Positions 34,877-44,467 of a DNA stretch of 64,000 bases are shown here, piece by piece (the first letter of the stretch is position 1; the number at the start of each line of letters is the position of its first letter). The stretch is taken from positions 122,857 through 186,856 of the forward strand of contig NZ_BCBA01000053.1 in NCBI RefSeq assembly GCF_001320245.1. The letters run 5' to 3'. The DNA is from Pseudomonas sp. NBRC 111124. Lineage in GTDB: Bacteria > Pseudomonadota > Gammaproteobacteria > Pseudomonadales > Pseudomonadaceae. The position numbers and the translations under genes are program-made. The notes beneath the pieces were generated by a model. That model made no database searches. It was given only the letters and a program-made list of their open reading frames with translations, and had not been told where the DNA came from.

Positions 34877-35800
34877 ATGAACGCGCCGATCGCTGACCCT
34901 ACCGATGCTGCACCCTTGCAGTCGCTGCGCAGCATCATCGCCCTGCACACGCCAACGCCCGGTGATTTCAGGACGAGAATCGATGATCTCGCCGTCTACC
35001 GACGCGATGTACCTTGCCCACCTGTGACCTGCATGGTGGAGCCGAGCGTGGTCCTGGTGGCACAGGGGGCCAAGGAAATGGTGATTGGGGGGGATGGCTA
35101 CCCCTACAACGCGGAACGTTTCCTGATCACATCGCTGAATCTGCCGGCGCACTCCTCAGTGACAGCAGCGTCCCCGGACGCGCCGTGCCTGGGGCTTGTG
35201 TTCAAGCTCGACCTGCGGACGCTGGCGGAGCTAATAGCGCAGGATGTGCGGTTACCTGCCGCAGGCAAGCCTGTAGAAGGCAGCGCGGGCGTGGGCACCT
35301 TGACCCCGCAACTTCTGGCCAGCTTCGGGCGGCTCGTCGAGCTGCTTGAAGAGCCCGAGGCCATTCCAGTGCTCTGGCCATTGATCCAACGAGAGATCCA
35401 CTACCGCCTGCTCATGAGCGACCAGGCGCCGCTGCTGCGCCACATCGCCTCTGTCGGCAGCAAAGGGCATCGCATAGCCAAGGCTATCGACTGGATCAAG
35501 CTCAACTATGCGTCGCCGCTGCGCGTGGAGGATCTGGCGTCACGCGTGCAGATGGGGACGTCGACATTTCATCAACATTTCCGGCAGCTGACGGCAATGA
35601 GCCCGTTGCAGTACCAGAAATGGATCCGGCTCAATGAGGCGAAGCGGCTGATGCTCAATGAAAACCTTGACGCCGCCACTGCGGGCTTCAAGGTGGGTTA
35701 CGAAAGCCCGTCGCAATTCAGCCGTGAGTACGGCCGCCAGTTTGGCACGCCGCCGAAACGCGACATCGCCGATTTGCGCCGTGGCGCCAGTAGCGACTGA
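34877..35800 (+). CDS. AraC-type regulator with AraC_N domain
   Basis: 307 residues. The N-terminal ligand domain (CPPVTCMVEPSVVLVAQGAK) is of the AraC_N type and the C-terminal 100 residues hold the two helix-turn-helix motifs (VEDLASRVQMGTSTFHQHF, KVGYESPSQFSREYGRQFG). It sits between the divergent MFS pump and a downstream quinone oxidoreductase gene; both are likely targets. Confidence 0.9.
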   Translation: MNAPIADPTDAAPLQSLRSIIALHTPTPGDFRTRIDDLAVYRRDVPCPPVTCMVEPSVVLVAQGAKEMVIGGDGYPYNAERFLITSLNLPAHSSVTAASPDAPCLGLVFKLDLRTLAELIAQDVRLPAAGKPVEGSAGVGTLTPQLLASFGRLVELLEEPEAIPVLWPLIQREIHYRLLMSDQAPLLRHIASVGSKGHRIAKAIDWIKLNYASPLRVEDLASRVQMGTSTFHQHFRQLTAMSPLQYQKWIRLNEAKRLMLNENLDAATAGFKVGYESPSQFSREYGRQFGTPPKRDIADLRRGASSD

Positions 35801-35932
35801 CCTCTTCACTTACTCTTTGCAGAAGCATCTGGCGAAACACGGCAAAGGTTTCTGGCTAGTCTTGTTGCAGGCGCCCACCGTCGCGCTTGCCTACATCTAT
35901 TTTCACCACAGGAGACAAAGTCTTACTTCATT

Positions 35933-35969
35933 CAGGCTATTTTTTGAATGAATCGAAACGAATAGCCTG
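35933..35969. promoter_or_regulatory. Inverted repeat before the quinone oxidoreductase gene
   Basis: CAGGCTATT (35933-35941) and AATAGCCTG (35961-35969) are perfect inverted copies 19 bases apart, 32 bases before the oxidoreductase start. The T-run follows the left arm and not the right one, so it is more like an operator than a terminator. Confidence 0.45.
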
Positions 35970-36001
35970 CAACCACTTTTCAGACTCTGGAGTCAGCGCT
36001 C

Positions 36002-37009
36002 ATGAAGGCCGTCGTTTACACCCAACCCGGTTTGCCTATCCAAGACCCGCAAGCGCTCTACGACGCCGAGTTGCCTACGCCCAAACCGGGTGCCCGGGAT
36101 CTGCTGGTTGAGGTCAAGGCAATTGCCGTAAACCCGGTGGACACTAAAATCCGTGCAAGCCGTGGGGGTGAGCAGCCGCAGGTGCTTGGCTGGGATGCTG
36201 TCGGCGTCGTCCGCGAGGTAGGCGCTGACGTGACATTGTTCCAACCGGGCGATGAGGTGTTCTACGCCGGCGCCATTGATCGCCCTGGCACCTACAGCGA
36301 GCTTCACGTAGTCGATGAACGCATCGTTGGGCACAAGCCCCGGAGCCTGGATAACGCCAGCGCTGCAGCCTTGCCGCTGACCTCGATCACCGCATGGGAG
36401 TTGCTGTTCGACCGCCTGGGCATTGACGAAAATGCAGGCAAGGGTCAGAGCCTTCTGGTGGTTGGAGCTGCCGGTGGTGTCGGTTCAATCCTGATTCAGC
36501 TTGCCAGCAAGCTCACGCAGCTGACCGTCATCGGCACTGCCTCACGGTCTGAAACCCAAGGCTGGGTGAAAGAACTGGGCGCCCATCATGTCATCGACCA
36601 TTCCCAGCCGATCCCCCTTCAACTCAAAGCGCTCAAGCTCGAGCCAGTCGACTATGTGATCAGCCTGACGCACACCGACACCTACCTTGCCCAGCTGGTT
36701 GAAGTGCTCCGTCCACAAGGCAAGCTCGCACTGATCGACGATCCCGCGCAGTTGGATGTCATGCCACTCAAGCGCAAGTCGCTGTCGTTGCACTGGGAGC
36801 TGATGTTCACGCGTTCGCTGTACCAGACCGAGGACATGATCAAGCAGCACCAACTGCTCGACCGTATTTCGCAACTGGTCGATGAAGGGGTTCTCAAGAC
36901 CACCCTCGGCGAGCATTTCGGTGCGATCAACGCCGACAACCTCAAGCGCGCCCATGCGGTGATTGAAAGCGGTAAGGCTCGGGGCAAGATCGTGCTGGAA
37001 AATTTCTGA
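36002..37009 (+). CDS. Zinc-type alcohol dehydrogenase-like / NADPH:quinone oxidoreductase
   Basis: 335 residues of the medium-chain dehydrogenase family, quinone-oxidoreductase branch. Signatures: AVNPVDTKIRA near 40, GWDAVGVVREVG near 60 and the nucleotide-binding LLVVGAAGGVGSILIQLA near 155. The catalytic zinc ligands of true alcohol dehydrogenases are absent. It would reduce quinones or enones. It follows the AraC gene by 200 bases in the same direction. Confidence 0.9.
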   Translation: MKAVVYTQPGLPIQDPQALYDAELPTPKPGARDLLVEVKAIAVNPVDTKIRASRGGEQPQVLGWDAVGVVREVGADVTLFQPGDEVFYAGAIDRPGTYSELHVVDERIVGHKPRSLDNASAAALPLTSITAWELLFDRLGIDENAGKGQSLLVVGAAGGVGSILIQLASKLTQLTVIGTASRSETQGWVKELGAHHVIDHSQPIPLQLKALKLEPVDYVISLTHTDTYLAQLVEVLRPQGKLALIDDPAQLDVMPLKRKSLSLHWELMFTRSLYQTEDMIKQHQLLDRISQLVDEGVLKTTLGEHFGAINADNLKRAHAVIESGKARGKIVLENF

Positions 37010-37296
37010 TCGTAATTTCAGCGTCGAACCCGCACTGCGGTGAGAACAGCGTTCACCAGCCCATCCAGCCAGTGCTGGTGGACACTGATCACCACGCACC
37101 TTGCTGGGCGACATCCTGAACGCTGGCATGGGCTTCCTTATGGTGATGACCCGCTTGCTCGAAAACGAGTTCCGGTCTTGGAATTCTCACGATGCCAGGC
37201 CATTGGCAATGGGTTCAAGCCCACTGGTCAGTGCCTTGGAACAGCCCTGCTCCGCCGAGCCTCCATGCCTATACACACAATAAGGAGGTCGTGGTC

Positions 37297-37812
37297 ATGA
37301 TTGATCCAACAACAGGCATGAAGACCGGTGAGCGTTACGCCGTAGAGAACGTGGAACGTGCTCATCAGTTTCCAGGTTTCTTTCTCGATGGAAAATACTA
37401 CCTCGGCCCCGAGTTGCTGACTGCCGTAGGTTGGCTGGAGGGTGACCGGTTCATTTACGACAACCTCGATGCTGCAGGCGAACCGGTCTTTCCTGATCGC
37501 GTAGCAGGACACATCCGTGACCTGACACTGACCCTGGTGGATGAAACAGTCTTGAAGCTGTCCAGGCTGGAAGTCAGCGCCACGGTTGACAACGCTCAGG
37601 CTGCTGACCAATCGCCCACCGATGCGGCGTTGAACCGCAACCGCTACACGGTGCAGCCTTCCGAAGATCTGCTCGCCCCACCCAGTGCGCGGCAACGCAT
37701 GGACGCGGTCGGCCTTACCCAGAAGGACACGGTACCGTTAATGCTGAGTGCGGCCGTTATCGGCTTCCTGACCGGGTTGGTCATTACCCATGCACAACGC
37801 AGGCGCCGCTGA
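37297..37812 (+). CDS. Conserved hypothetical protein with C-terminal membrane anchor
   Basis: 171 residues. The soluble N-terminal part (DGKYYLGPELLTAVGWLEGDRFIYD) is followed by a linker and a single C-terminal hydrophobic segment VPLMLSAAVIGFLTGLVI with the tail THAQRRRR. The tail matches that of the partial gene at the left edge of the window. An excellent AAGGAGG precedes the ATG. No function is known. The 287 bases upstream hold no supported gene. Confidence 0.75.
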   Translation: MIDPTTGMKTGERYAVENVERAHQFPGFFLDGKYYLGPELLTAVGWLEGDRFIYDNLDAAGEPVFPDRVAGHIRDLTLTLVDETVLKLSRLEVSATVDNAQAADQSPTDAALNRNRYTVQPSEDLLAPPSARQRMDAVGLTQKDTVPLMLSAAVIGFLTGLVITHAQRRRR

Positions 37813-37845
37813 GGCCATTGTTAGCCAGCGCTGCAACCTGTTGAT

Positions 37846-38742
37846 TTAACCTTGGCTGCGATAGCTGCGCGGTGTCATGCCCAGCTGTTTTTTGAAGGAC
37901 TTGGAGAAATGGGCGGAGTCGGCGAAGCCCCAGCGGGCGCCAATGTCGGTGATCGAACGGTGCCCACAGGACGGGTTGCGCAGGTCCTGGGCGGCCTTGA
38001 GCAACCGCTCGCGCAGGATGTAGCGGCAGACGCTGTCGCCGCTGGCTTCGAACAGGCGATACAGCTGGCGGCTGGAAATGCCCAGTTCTTCAGCCAGGGC
38101 TACCGGCGTCAGGCGTGGCGAGTCCAGGCGTTGCAGGATCAGCGACTGCACTTCGTGCAAATGCAGGCCGGGCGAACTGTCGCGCGCCCGGTATTCCAGC
38201 ACCGAACCAAGCAGCCCCACCAGCGCCGCCTGCAGCCCGTCGCCGTCCTCCGGGCAAGCCCACTGTTCGAGTTCGCCCTCGGCCACCTGGCGCACCAGCG
38301 TCGCCAGCAACTGGCCGCAGGCGCCGGCGGTGGAAAGCTTGCCGAAACGGCTGGCGTCCAGGTTTTTCAGGCGCTCACGAGGCACGTGGATGGACACGTG
38401 GGAGAACAACCCACGAGGCACCATCTTCATGGCCTGCGCCGAGTCCAGCAAGGCCATGTCGCCTTCGCGCAGGTCCATCACCCGGTCGCCCAGTTCGATG
38501 GACATTTCCCCTTGCTGCTGTAACACAAGGAAACAATGTGAATCGCCGTCACGCGCAGCCTCGCGCCCTGAACGGGCAATTGCATGGGCATTACTACGGA
38601 TGTGAGCAACCTGCGTGGTGCCCAGCAGCGAGGGGCGCAGATCGCCGATGAAAAGGCTCTGGCACTGGTCGTAGCGCGTTTCGAAGCGCCCGCATACTGC
38701 GTGGACACTCGCGTTCCAGACAGACATCGCTTGACCGTTCAT
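37846..38742 (-). CDS. AraC-type regulator, FeaR-like
   Basis: 298 residues. The N-terminal half (SHCFLVLQQQGEMSIELGDR, DMALLDSAQAMKM) fits the AraC_binding_2 domain found in FeaR, and the C-terminal half has the double helix-turn-helix (ALAEELGISSRQLYRLFEA, IGARWGFADSAHFSKSFKK). FeaR itself governs amine catabolism. AGAGGTGG lies before the ATG. It is downstream of an MFS gene and may control the divergent ornithine cyclodeaminase operon. Confidence 0.88.
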   Translation of the reverse strand: MNGQAMSVWNASVHAVCGRFETRYDQCQSLFIGDLRPSLLGTTQVAHIRSNAHAIARSGREAARDGDSHCFLVLQQQGEMSIELGDRVMDLREGDMALLDSAQAMKMVPRGLFSHVSIHVPRERLKNLDASRFGKLSTAGACGQLLATLVRQVAEGELEQWACPEDGDGLQAALVGLLGSVLEYRARDSSPGLHLHEVQSLILQRLDSPRLTPVALAEELGISSRQLYRLFEASGDSVCRYILRERLLKAAQDLRNPSCGHRSITDIGARWGFADSAHFSKSFKKQLGMTPRSYRSQG

Positions 38743-38970
38743 GGTCCACCTCTAGCTAAGCACGCGCCATATTAGTGCAATTTTCACGTGATTTTGGGTA
38801 ACAAAAAGACGGAATTTAATAGCGCAAGCACATACCGTGCCACATTGCCCATCGCGGCTTGAGGCCGGAGCGGCGTTGCCATGCGGGGAAGGTCTGGGCC
38901 TTTTATCAAGGAGTCATGCTTGATTTCCAACCACTACGAACTTCAGCTTTCTCTAACCAGGCTGCATCCC

Positions 38971-40179
38971 TCACAGCTTCGGTAAAGTCACCGCGCCGCT
39001 AATCGACTCGCGTTTACCCGCCTGCTGCGAACGCAATACGGCAGCACCGTAAATCGCCAGCACGCTGATCGAGCAGGCACCGGAGAACAGCAGCACCGCG
39101 GTGTAGCCGTAGGCTTCGATCAGCAGGCCACCGACTGCCGGCCCCACCGCCGCGCCGATCGACAGGCACAACGCGCCCAGGGCCACCAGGCGGCCCGACA
39201 GGTCGAACTCGGCCATCACGCCGAAGGTATAGGCCAGCACGAAGCTGATCGAGAACAGGAAGCACATCACCCCGGCCACATAGGTGGTCAGCGAGTCGAA
39301 CTGCGCCAACAGCACCAGGCCCGCCACCTCGGCCGCGATGATCACGGCCACCGGCAGGAAGCGCCCAGCCTTCAGGCCGATCGACGAGGCGATGAAGCCG
39401 CCGCCGGCATTGACGATGAAGCCCAACGCCAGCACCGAGCCGATGGTGTCCGAAGCCAGGCCGCTCTTCTTGCCCATCAGTTCCAGGAACGCCCATACCG
39501 ACATGATGCCGGTCAGGAACACTAGGCTGGCAAGCAGGCTCAGCCAGGCGATGGTCCGGCTCTCGCGGCACACCGGCGCCCCGCCAGCGCGTGCTTCCAG
39601 CTGCCGTGTGCTGCGACTCGGTACCCACGGCAAAGGCGCTACGCCCATCAGCAGCAGGCTGATCACCAGCGTCACCAGCATGCCCTGAAAGCCCCACAGC
39701 GGCGCCACCGCGACCGGCAGCACAATCAGCAGCAAGGCGCCGGGCACGGTCTCCATGCCCAGCTTGAAGCCGAAAGCGCGCTCAGGTTGCGCGCTGTCGC
39801 CGAAAATGGTCATCGCCAGGGCATACAACGCACCGGTACCGGCCCCCGCCAGGGCCATGAGCAGCATCAGCGTTTCGTACGTGGGGTTACCCAGCATGCC
39901 GGCCAGCGCAACCGCTACCAGCACCGACGACAGGGTAGAAATCACCCGCCAGCTCAGGCGCTGGATCCACAGCAGCGAGGCCAGGCCGAGCACACCGAAA
40001 CCGAGGTTCATGGCCATGGCCAGGCTGCCCAGTTGCTGCTCGCCATAACCGAACTGCTCGGCCAGGGCGCCGAACAGCACCGGCAACACATTGAGCAGCA
40101 GCGCCCCGCCAGCGGAAACCAGGCCAGCGCAGATGTACACGGAAGTCTTGTCAATCGGATGGGATGTTGTTGTTTTCAT
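38971..40179 (-). CDS. MFS transporter
   Basis: 402 residues with about 12 hydrophobic segments. It starts MKTTTSHPIDKTSVYICAG; the first 29 codons of the longer frame lack hydrophobicity and are excluded. Helix 1-2 region VLPVLFGALAEQFGYGEQQLG. It is divergent from the ornithine cyclodeaminase operon across a 334-base gap and likely imports or exports a compound of that pathway. Confidence 0.85.
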   Translation of the reverse strand: MKTTTSHPIDKTSVYICAGLVSAGGALLLNVLPVLFGALAEQFGYGEQQLGSLAMAMNLGFGVLGLASLLWIQRLSWRVISTLSSVLVAVALAGMLGNPTYETLMLLMALAGAGTGALYALAMTIFGDSAQPERAFGFKLGMETVPGALLLIVLPVAVAPLWGFQGMLVTLVISLLLMGVAPLPWVPSRSTRQLEARAGGAPVCRESRTIAWLSLLASLVFLTGIMSVWAFLELMGKKSGLASDTIGSVLALGFIVNAGGGFIASSIGLKAGRFLPVAVIIAAEVAGLVLLAQFDSLTTYVAGVMCFLFSISFVLAYTFGVMAEFDLSGRLVALGALCLSIGAAVGPAVGGLLIEAYGYTAVLLFSGACSISVLAIYGAAVLRSQQAGKRESISGAVTLPKL

Positions 40180-40513
40180 GGATTGATCCTGGATGGGAAG
40201 TGCGGGTGTACAGCGGTGTGACACGACCGTCCCTGGCTGATGCCTTGTAACGCCCCCAGTGTGCAACGCCCGAAGGCCGGCGGCATGTACGCCTTTGCCG
40301 GGCTTTTGGTCATGGCTGCCAGCGCAGCCGTCGCCAAAAATCCGCTGAAAACGCGCAAAGCCTCAGGCTAGAGAGCGCGGATCAATAGGGCCGCAGACAC
40401 CCCGTCATTCCTGACCAATTCGGGATAGCCGCCCGCCCTGATGGGTTCCTAAGATCGGCGCCGTCGGCAGCGACCTTCGCAGCCGGCCCTCTTCCTCCGC
40501 CCCGAGATGAGCC
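40180..40513. other. Divergent intergenic region, MFS / cyclodeaminase
   Basis: About 330 bases of mixed composition. It must hold two promoters. No clear -10/-35 pair or operator palindrome was recognised. Confidence 0.5.
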
Positions 40514-41653
40514 ATGACGACAACTACAAAAATCGACTTTCTCTACCTGTCCGAGCAGGACATGATCCGCGCCGGTGTCACCGACATGCTGGCCTGCGTG
40601 AACACCATGGAGCAGATGTTCGCCCTGCTCCACCACGGCGACTACCGCATGGCCGGGCCGAACAGCGACTCCCACGGCGCGATGATCACCTTCCCCAAGG
40701 ATTCGCCCTTCCCCAACATGCCCAAGCCCACCGCCGACCGGCGCATGATGGCGATGCCAGCCTACCTGGGCGGCGGCTTCTGCACCGCCGGGGTCAAGTG
40801 GTACGGCTCCAACATCGCCAACCGCGAAAAGGGCCTGCCGCGTTCGATCCTGTTGTTCACCCTCAATGACCCGGACACCGGCGCCCCCCTGGCGCACATG
40901 TCGGCCAACCTGCTGTCGGCGTACCGCACCGGCGCCATCCCCGGTGTCGGCGCACGCCACCTGGCCCGCCGCGACGCGCGGGTGATCGGCCTGCTAGGCC
41001 CAGGCGTAATGGGCAAAACCACCGTGGCCGCGTTCATGGCCGTGTGCCCGCAGGTCGACACCCTCAAGCTCAAGGGCCGTGGCCAAAAGAGCCTGGAAGA
41101 TTTCATCAGCTGGGTAGGCGAAACCTACCCACAGATCACCACCCTCGAAGTGGTGGACAGCATCGAGGACGTGGTGCGCGGCTCGGACCTGGTGACTTAC
41201 TGCACCTCAGGCGAGACCGGTGACCCTTCCACCTACCCGCTGGTCAAGCGCGAATGGGTCAAGCCCGGTGCATTCCTGGCGATGCCTGCCGGCTGCAGCA
41301 TCGACGCCGGCATGGAACAGGCCGACGTGCGCAAGGTGGTCGACAACACCGGCCTGTACGAGGCCTGGTTCGAGGAACTGCCCAAGCCCGCGCACAACCA
41401 TGTGCCGCTGGTGGGTGTGCGCTTCATGGACATGATCGCCGAAGGCAGCCTGCCGGCCGACCAGCTGGAAGACATCGGCAAGATCGTCGCCGGCGTTGCG
41501 CCCGGCCGCAGCAACGACGAAGAGATCATCATCATGTCGGTGGGCGGCATGCCGGTCGAGGATGTGGCCTGGGGCACGGTGGTGTACCGCCAGGCGCTGG
41601 AACGCGGTGTGGGCGTGCGCCTGAACCTGTGGGAAAGCCCGGCGCTGAGCTGA
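40514..41653 (+). CDS. Ornithine cyclodeaminase / mu-crystallin family protein
   Basis: 379 residues. NAD-binding part: ARVIGLLGPGVMGKTTVAAF near residue 155, followed by the family's LVTYCTSGETGD. The N-terminal half has MMAMPAYLGGGFCTAGVKWYG, where the Lys binds the substrate carboxylate in this family. Members are cyclodeaminases, imine reductases or amino-acid dehydrogenases; the substrate here cannot be fixed. It leads an operon with a RidA-like protein and a FAD oxidase, a set suited to amino-acid/imino-acid interconversion. Confidence 0.85.
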   Translation: MTTTTKIDFLYLSEQDMIRAGVTDMLACVNTMEQMFALLHHGDYRMAGPNSDSHGAMITFPKDSPFPNMPKPTADRRMMAMPAYLGGGFCTAGVKWYGSNIANREKGLPRSILLFTLNDPDTGAPLAHMSANLLSAYRTGAIPGVGARHLARRDARVIGLLGPGVMGKTTVAAFMAVCPQVDTLKLKGRGQKSLEDFISWVGETYPQITTLEVVDSIEDVVRGSDLVTYCTSGETGDPSTYPLVKREWVKPGAFLAMPAGCSIDAGMEQADVRKVVDNTGLYEAWFEELPKPAHNHVPLVGVRFMDMIAEGSLPADQLEDIGKIVAGVAPGRSNDEEIIIMSVGGMPVEDVAWGTVVYRQALERGVGVRLNLWESPALS

Positions 41654-41682
41654 TTCATCCCTCCAACCCTAAGGACAATGCC

Positions 41683-42105
41683 ATGCTGCAGATCACCAAA
41701 CTCAAGACCGGTTCGAAATACGAGACCCTGGGCAGCTATTCACGCCTGGTGGCCGTGGACGACTGGATCTTCGTCTCCAACACCGCCGGGCGCAATCCGG
41801 CCACCGGCGAGATTCCCGAAGACCTCGAGGCCCAGACCCGCCAGGTGTTCGCCAACATCGAAGCGGCGCTGCATGCCGTGGATGCAACCCTGGCCGACGT
41901 GGTCTGCTCGCGGGTGTTCATCCAGAAGCCTGAGGATGTCGCCAGCGTGATGACGATTGTCGGCGAAGTGTTTCGCGGCATCGACCCGGCCAGCACCGTC
42001 ACCTGCCCGCCCCTGGGCGCAACGGTCTACCGGGTTGAGCTTGAGGTGACCGCCTACCGCGGTGCCTCCCGCGCCACCCCCCAGCTGATCGACCTGTCGC
42101 GCTAG
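41683..42105 (+). CDS. RidA-family protein lacking the catalytic arginine
   Basis: 140 residues, cytoplasmic RidA fold (VAVDDWIFVSNTAGRNPATG, QTRQVFANIEAALHAVDATL). At the position of E. coli Arg105 the sequence reads ASTVTCPPLG, so the Arg needed for imine deaminase activity is replaced. It therefore belongs to a non-canonical Rid subgroup whose activity is unknown. AAGGA lies before the ATG. Second of three co-directional genes. Confidence 0.83.
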   Translation: MLQITKLKTGSKYETLGSYSRLVAVDDWIFVSNTAGRNPATGEIPEDLEAQTRQVFANIEAALHAVDATLADVVCSRVFIQKPEDVASVMTIVGEVFRGIDPASTVTCPPLGATVYRVELEVTAYRGASRATPQLIDLSR

Positions 42106-42128
42106 CCCGTCCTCGAGGAGAACCGTCC

Positions 42129-43424
42129 ATGTCCCCTGTCATCGCGCCGGTGCAGTGCGCAACCACACCCCCCAGTGCCACCACCGTGGTCATCATCGGC
42201 GGCGGCATCGTCGGCCTGACCGCGGCACTGACCCTCGCCGAGCGCAACATCCCGGTGGTGGTGCTGGAGAAAGGCCGCATCGCCGGCGAGCAGTCCTCGC
42301 GTAATCTCGGCTGGGTGCGCAAGACCAGCCGCCACCGCGAAGACCTGCCCCTGGCCTTGGCAGCGGACCGGTTATGGGCGCAAATGCCGGCCCGGGTCGG
42401 GCGCGAAGTCGGCTACCGGCAGGCGGGCATCCTGTTCGCCGCCCGAGACCCAGGGCAAATGGCGATGCACGAAGCCTGGTTGAAGTCGGTGCAAGGCTTG
42501 CCGGTAGGGTCCCGCCTGCTGAGCAACGCGGAAATCGCCCAGCGCGTGCCAGGCGGGCAAGCAACCTGGGCTGGCGGCATCTTCACCGAAAGCGATGGCC
42601 GTGCCGAACCGACCCTGGCCAGCAGTGCCATCGCCACGGCGGCCATGGCCCGTGGCGCGGTGATCGTGGAGCACTGCGCCGTGCGCAGCATCACCACCGC
42701 CGCCGGACGCATTGACGGCGTGGTCACCGAACACGGCGAAATCCGCTGCGAGCAGGTGCTGCTGGCCGGCGGCTTGTGGTCGCGGCGCCTGCTGGGCAAT
42801 CACGGGATCGCCTTGCCGACCTTGCCGTTGAACTGCTCGGTGCTGCGTACTGCAGCCATGCAAGGCCCGACCGACATCGCCGTGGGCGGCCCGGACTTTT
42901 CGTTCCGCAAGCATATCGACGGCGGTTTCATCATCACCCAGCGGGGTGCCCTCGATGCGCACCTGACCCTGGATCATGCCTTGCTCGGGCGACGTTACCT
43001 GCCGCAGTTCCGCGCTCAGCGGGGTTTGCTGCGGGTGTCGTTCGGCAAGCCCTTCTTCAAGGACCTGGCACTGGCCCGGCGCTGGTCGCCCACTTCGGTT
43101 TCCCCGTTCGAGCACATTCGCACCCAGGACCCTGCCGCCAACCCCGCCTTGAACCAGGAGGCGCTGAACAACCTCAGGGCCGCCTGGCCGGTGTTCAAGC
43201 AGGCGCGCATCGAGCAGGCGTGGGCCGGCACCATCGATGTGACACCTGACTCGCTGCCGGTGATCGGGCACGTTCAACCGCTGCCGGGGATGGTGCTGGC
43301 AACCGGCTTCTCCGGCCACGGCTTCGGCACCTCACCTGCGGCCGGGCAACTGGCGGCGGACCTGATCGACGGCAGCACCCCGCTGGTCGACCCGTCGCCT
43401 TACCGCCTGGAGCGCTTTGCCTGA
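42129..43424 (+). CDS. FAD-dependent amino-acid oxidase/dehydrogenase (DAO family)
   Basis: 431 residues. Dinucleotide motif TVVIIGGGIVGLTAALTLAE near residue 20, then SSRNLGWVRKTSRHREDLPL, a DadA/PuuB-like active-site stretch, and a C-terminal FAD block GMVLATGFSGHGFGTSPAAG. It probably oxidises an amine or D-amino acid. It lies 23 bases after the RidA-like gene and its end overlaps the convergent regulator by 25 bases. Confidence 0.88.
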   Translation: MSPVIAPVQCATTPPSATTVVIIGGGIVGLTAALTLAERNIPVVVLEKGRIAGEQSSRNLGWVRKTSRHREDLPLALAADRLWAQMPARVGREVGYRQAGILFAARDPGQMAMHEAWLKSVQGLPVGSRLLSNAEIAQRVPGGQATWAGGIFTESDGRAEPTLASSAIATAAMARGAVIVEHCAVRSITTAAGRIDGVVTEHGEIRCEQVLLAGGLWSRRLLGNHGIALPTLPLNCSVLRTAAMQGPTDIAVGGPDFSFRKHIDGGFIITQRGALDAHLTLDHALLGRRYLPQFRAQRGLLRVSFGKPFFKDLALARRWSPTSVSPFEHIRTQDPAANPALNQEALNNLRAAWPVFKQARIEQAWAGTIDVTPDSLPVIGHVQPLPGMVLATGFSGHGFGTSPAAGQLAADLIDGSTPLVDPSPYRLERFA

Positions 43425-44362
43425 TCGACAGCGTCCAGGCGAGCGGTGTGTGAAGGCAGTTCACCGAACAGCGCACGGTAAGCGCCGGAAAAATGCCCGA
43501 GGTGGGTAAAGCCCAGGTCACTGGCCACCCGGGCGACGGTGAACTGCTCTGCTGCGGTGCGCTGCAGCCGTTGGCGCACGGCATTCAGGCGCACCGCGCG
43601 CAGGTATTCGACCGGGCTCAGGCCGGTCACCCCGAGAAAACTGCGCTGCAAGGTGCTGCGGCTGACATCCAGCCGCTCGCAGATCTGCAACACCGACAAC
43701 GGCTCGTCCAGGCAATCCAGGCCCATCTGATGCGCCTGCCGGACCAGATAGGCACTGACTGCAACACTCCCCGAGCGCCCGCCGCCGTTCTGACTGACCT
43801 GCTCGAGCAACACCAGCATGCACTCGAGCAGCAAGTCTTCAAGCTGCGCTTCCACCAGTGCTTCGCCCTGCAGCGCCGCATCGATCAGCCCTTGCAGCTG
43901 CAGGCGTATCGCCCCCAGAAAAGCCGGGCTGACGTTCAACCGGGTGGTCCGGTTCAACGCACGCAGTTCCTGGGCGCTGAACTCACGTTCGGCCAGTTGT
44001 TCCAGACGATCGGCGTCGACACTGACCGCCAGCAGGTCCATGCCCTCGGGCGCATGGACGAAAAACTCCTGGCCACTGTGAAGAAGCGTGACATCCGCGC
44101 TACCCACGCTGCTGCCCTGGAACACCCCGGCACCCGCACTGCCAGCCGGTAGCGCCAGGCAAAAGCGCCGCGCCGGCGCCGCGCCGTGCTGGACCACACG
44201 TTTGTCCAGGCATTCGCGAAAGATCTGAAAGCGTTCTGCGGTGAGATGGGTGAGCTCGGTGTGGGCACTGCCGGCGCTGATCTGGTCGTAGGTCTGCTGC
44301 CAGCCGAGGATCGCGCTGGCGTGGGCGTTGACGTCGTTGAAGCGATGGCGTTGAGCGTGCAT
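43400..44362 (-). CDS. AraC-type regulator
   Basis: 320 residues; the C-terminal third carries the AraC helix-turn-helix pair (LQICERLDVSRSTLQRSFLG, VARVASDLGFTHLGHFSGAY). The N-terminal domain is of the type seen in regulators of amine and ethanolamine catabolism. GAGGTAAC precedes the chosen ATG, so the first 18 codons of the longest frame are dropped. It converges on the FAD oxidase gene and probably governs that operon. Confidence 0.87.
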   Translation of the reverse strand: MHAQRHRFNDVNAHASAILGWQQTYDQISAGSAHTELTHLTAERFQIFRECLDKRVVQHGAAPARRFCLALPAGSAGAGVFQGSSVGSADVTLLHSGQEFFVHAPEGMDLLAVSVDADRLEQLAEREFSAQELRALNRTTRLNVSPAFLGAIRLQLQGLIDAALQGEALVEAQLEDLLLECMLVLLEQVSQNGGGRSGSVAVSAYLVRQAHQMGLDCLDEPLSVLQICERLDVSRSTLQRSFLGVTGLSPVEYLRAVRLNAVRQRLQRTAAEQFTVARVASDLGFTHLGHFSGAYRALFGELPSHTARLDAVDQAKRSRR

Positions 44363-44467
44363 GACGTATCTGTTACCTCGATTGCATGGGGCGACAGAAA
44401 GCAAAGAGCGGGCCACTCAGGCAGGCAAGCGGGTTATCCTGCAAGCCCACCTCGTCGCGAGATTGCC

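Noticed and set aside
37101..37283. A 60-codon frame upstream of the membrane-anchored protein
   Set aside because: No ribosome site and no similarity that I recognise; the codon pattern does not stand out from the background.
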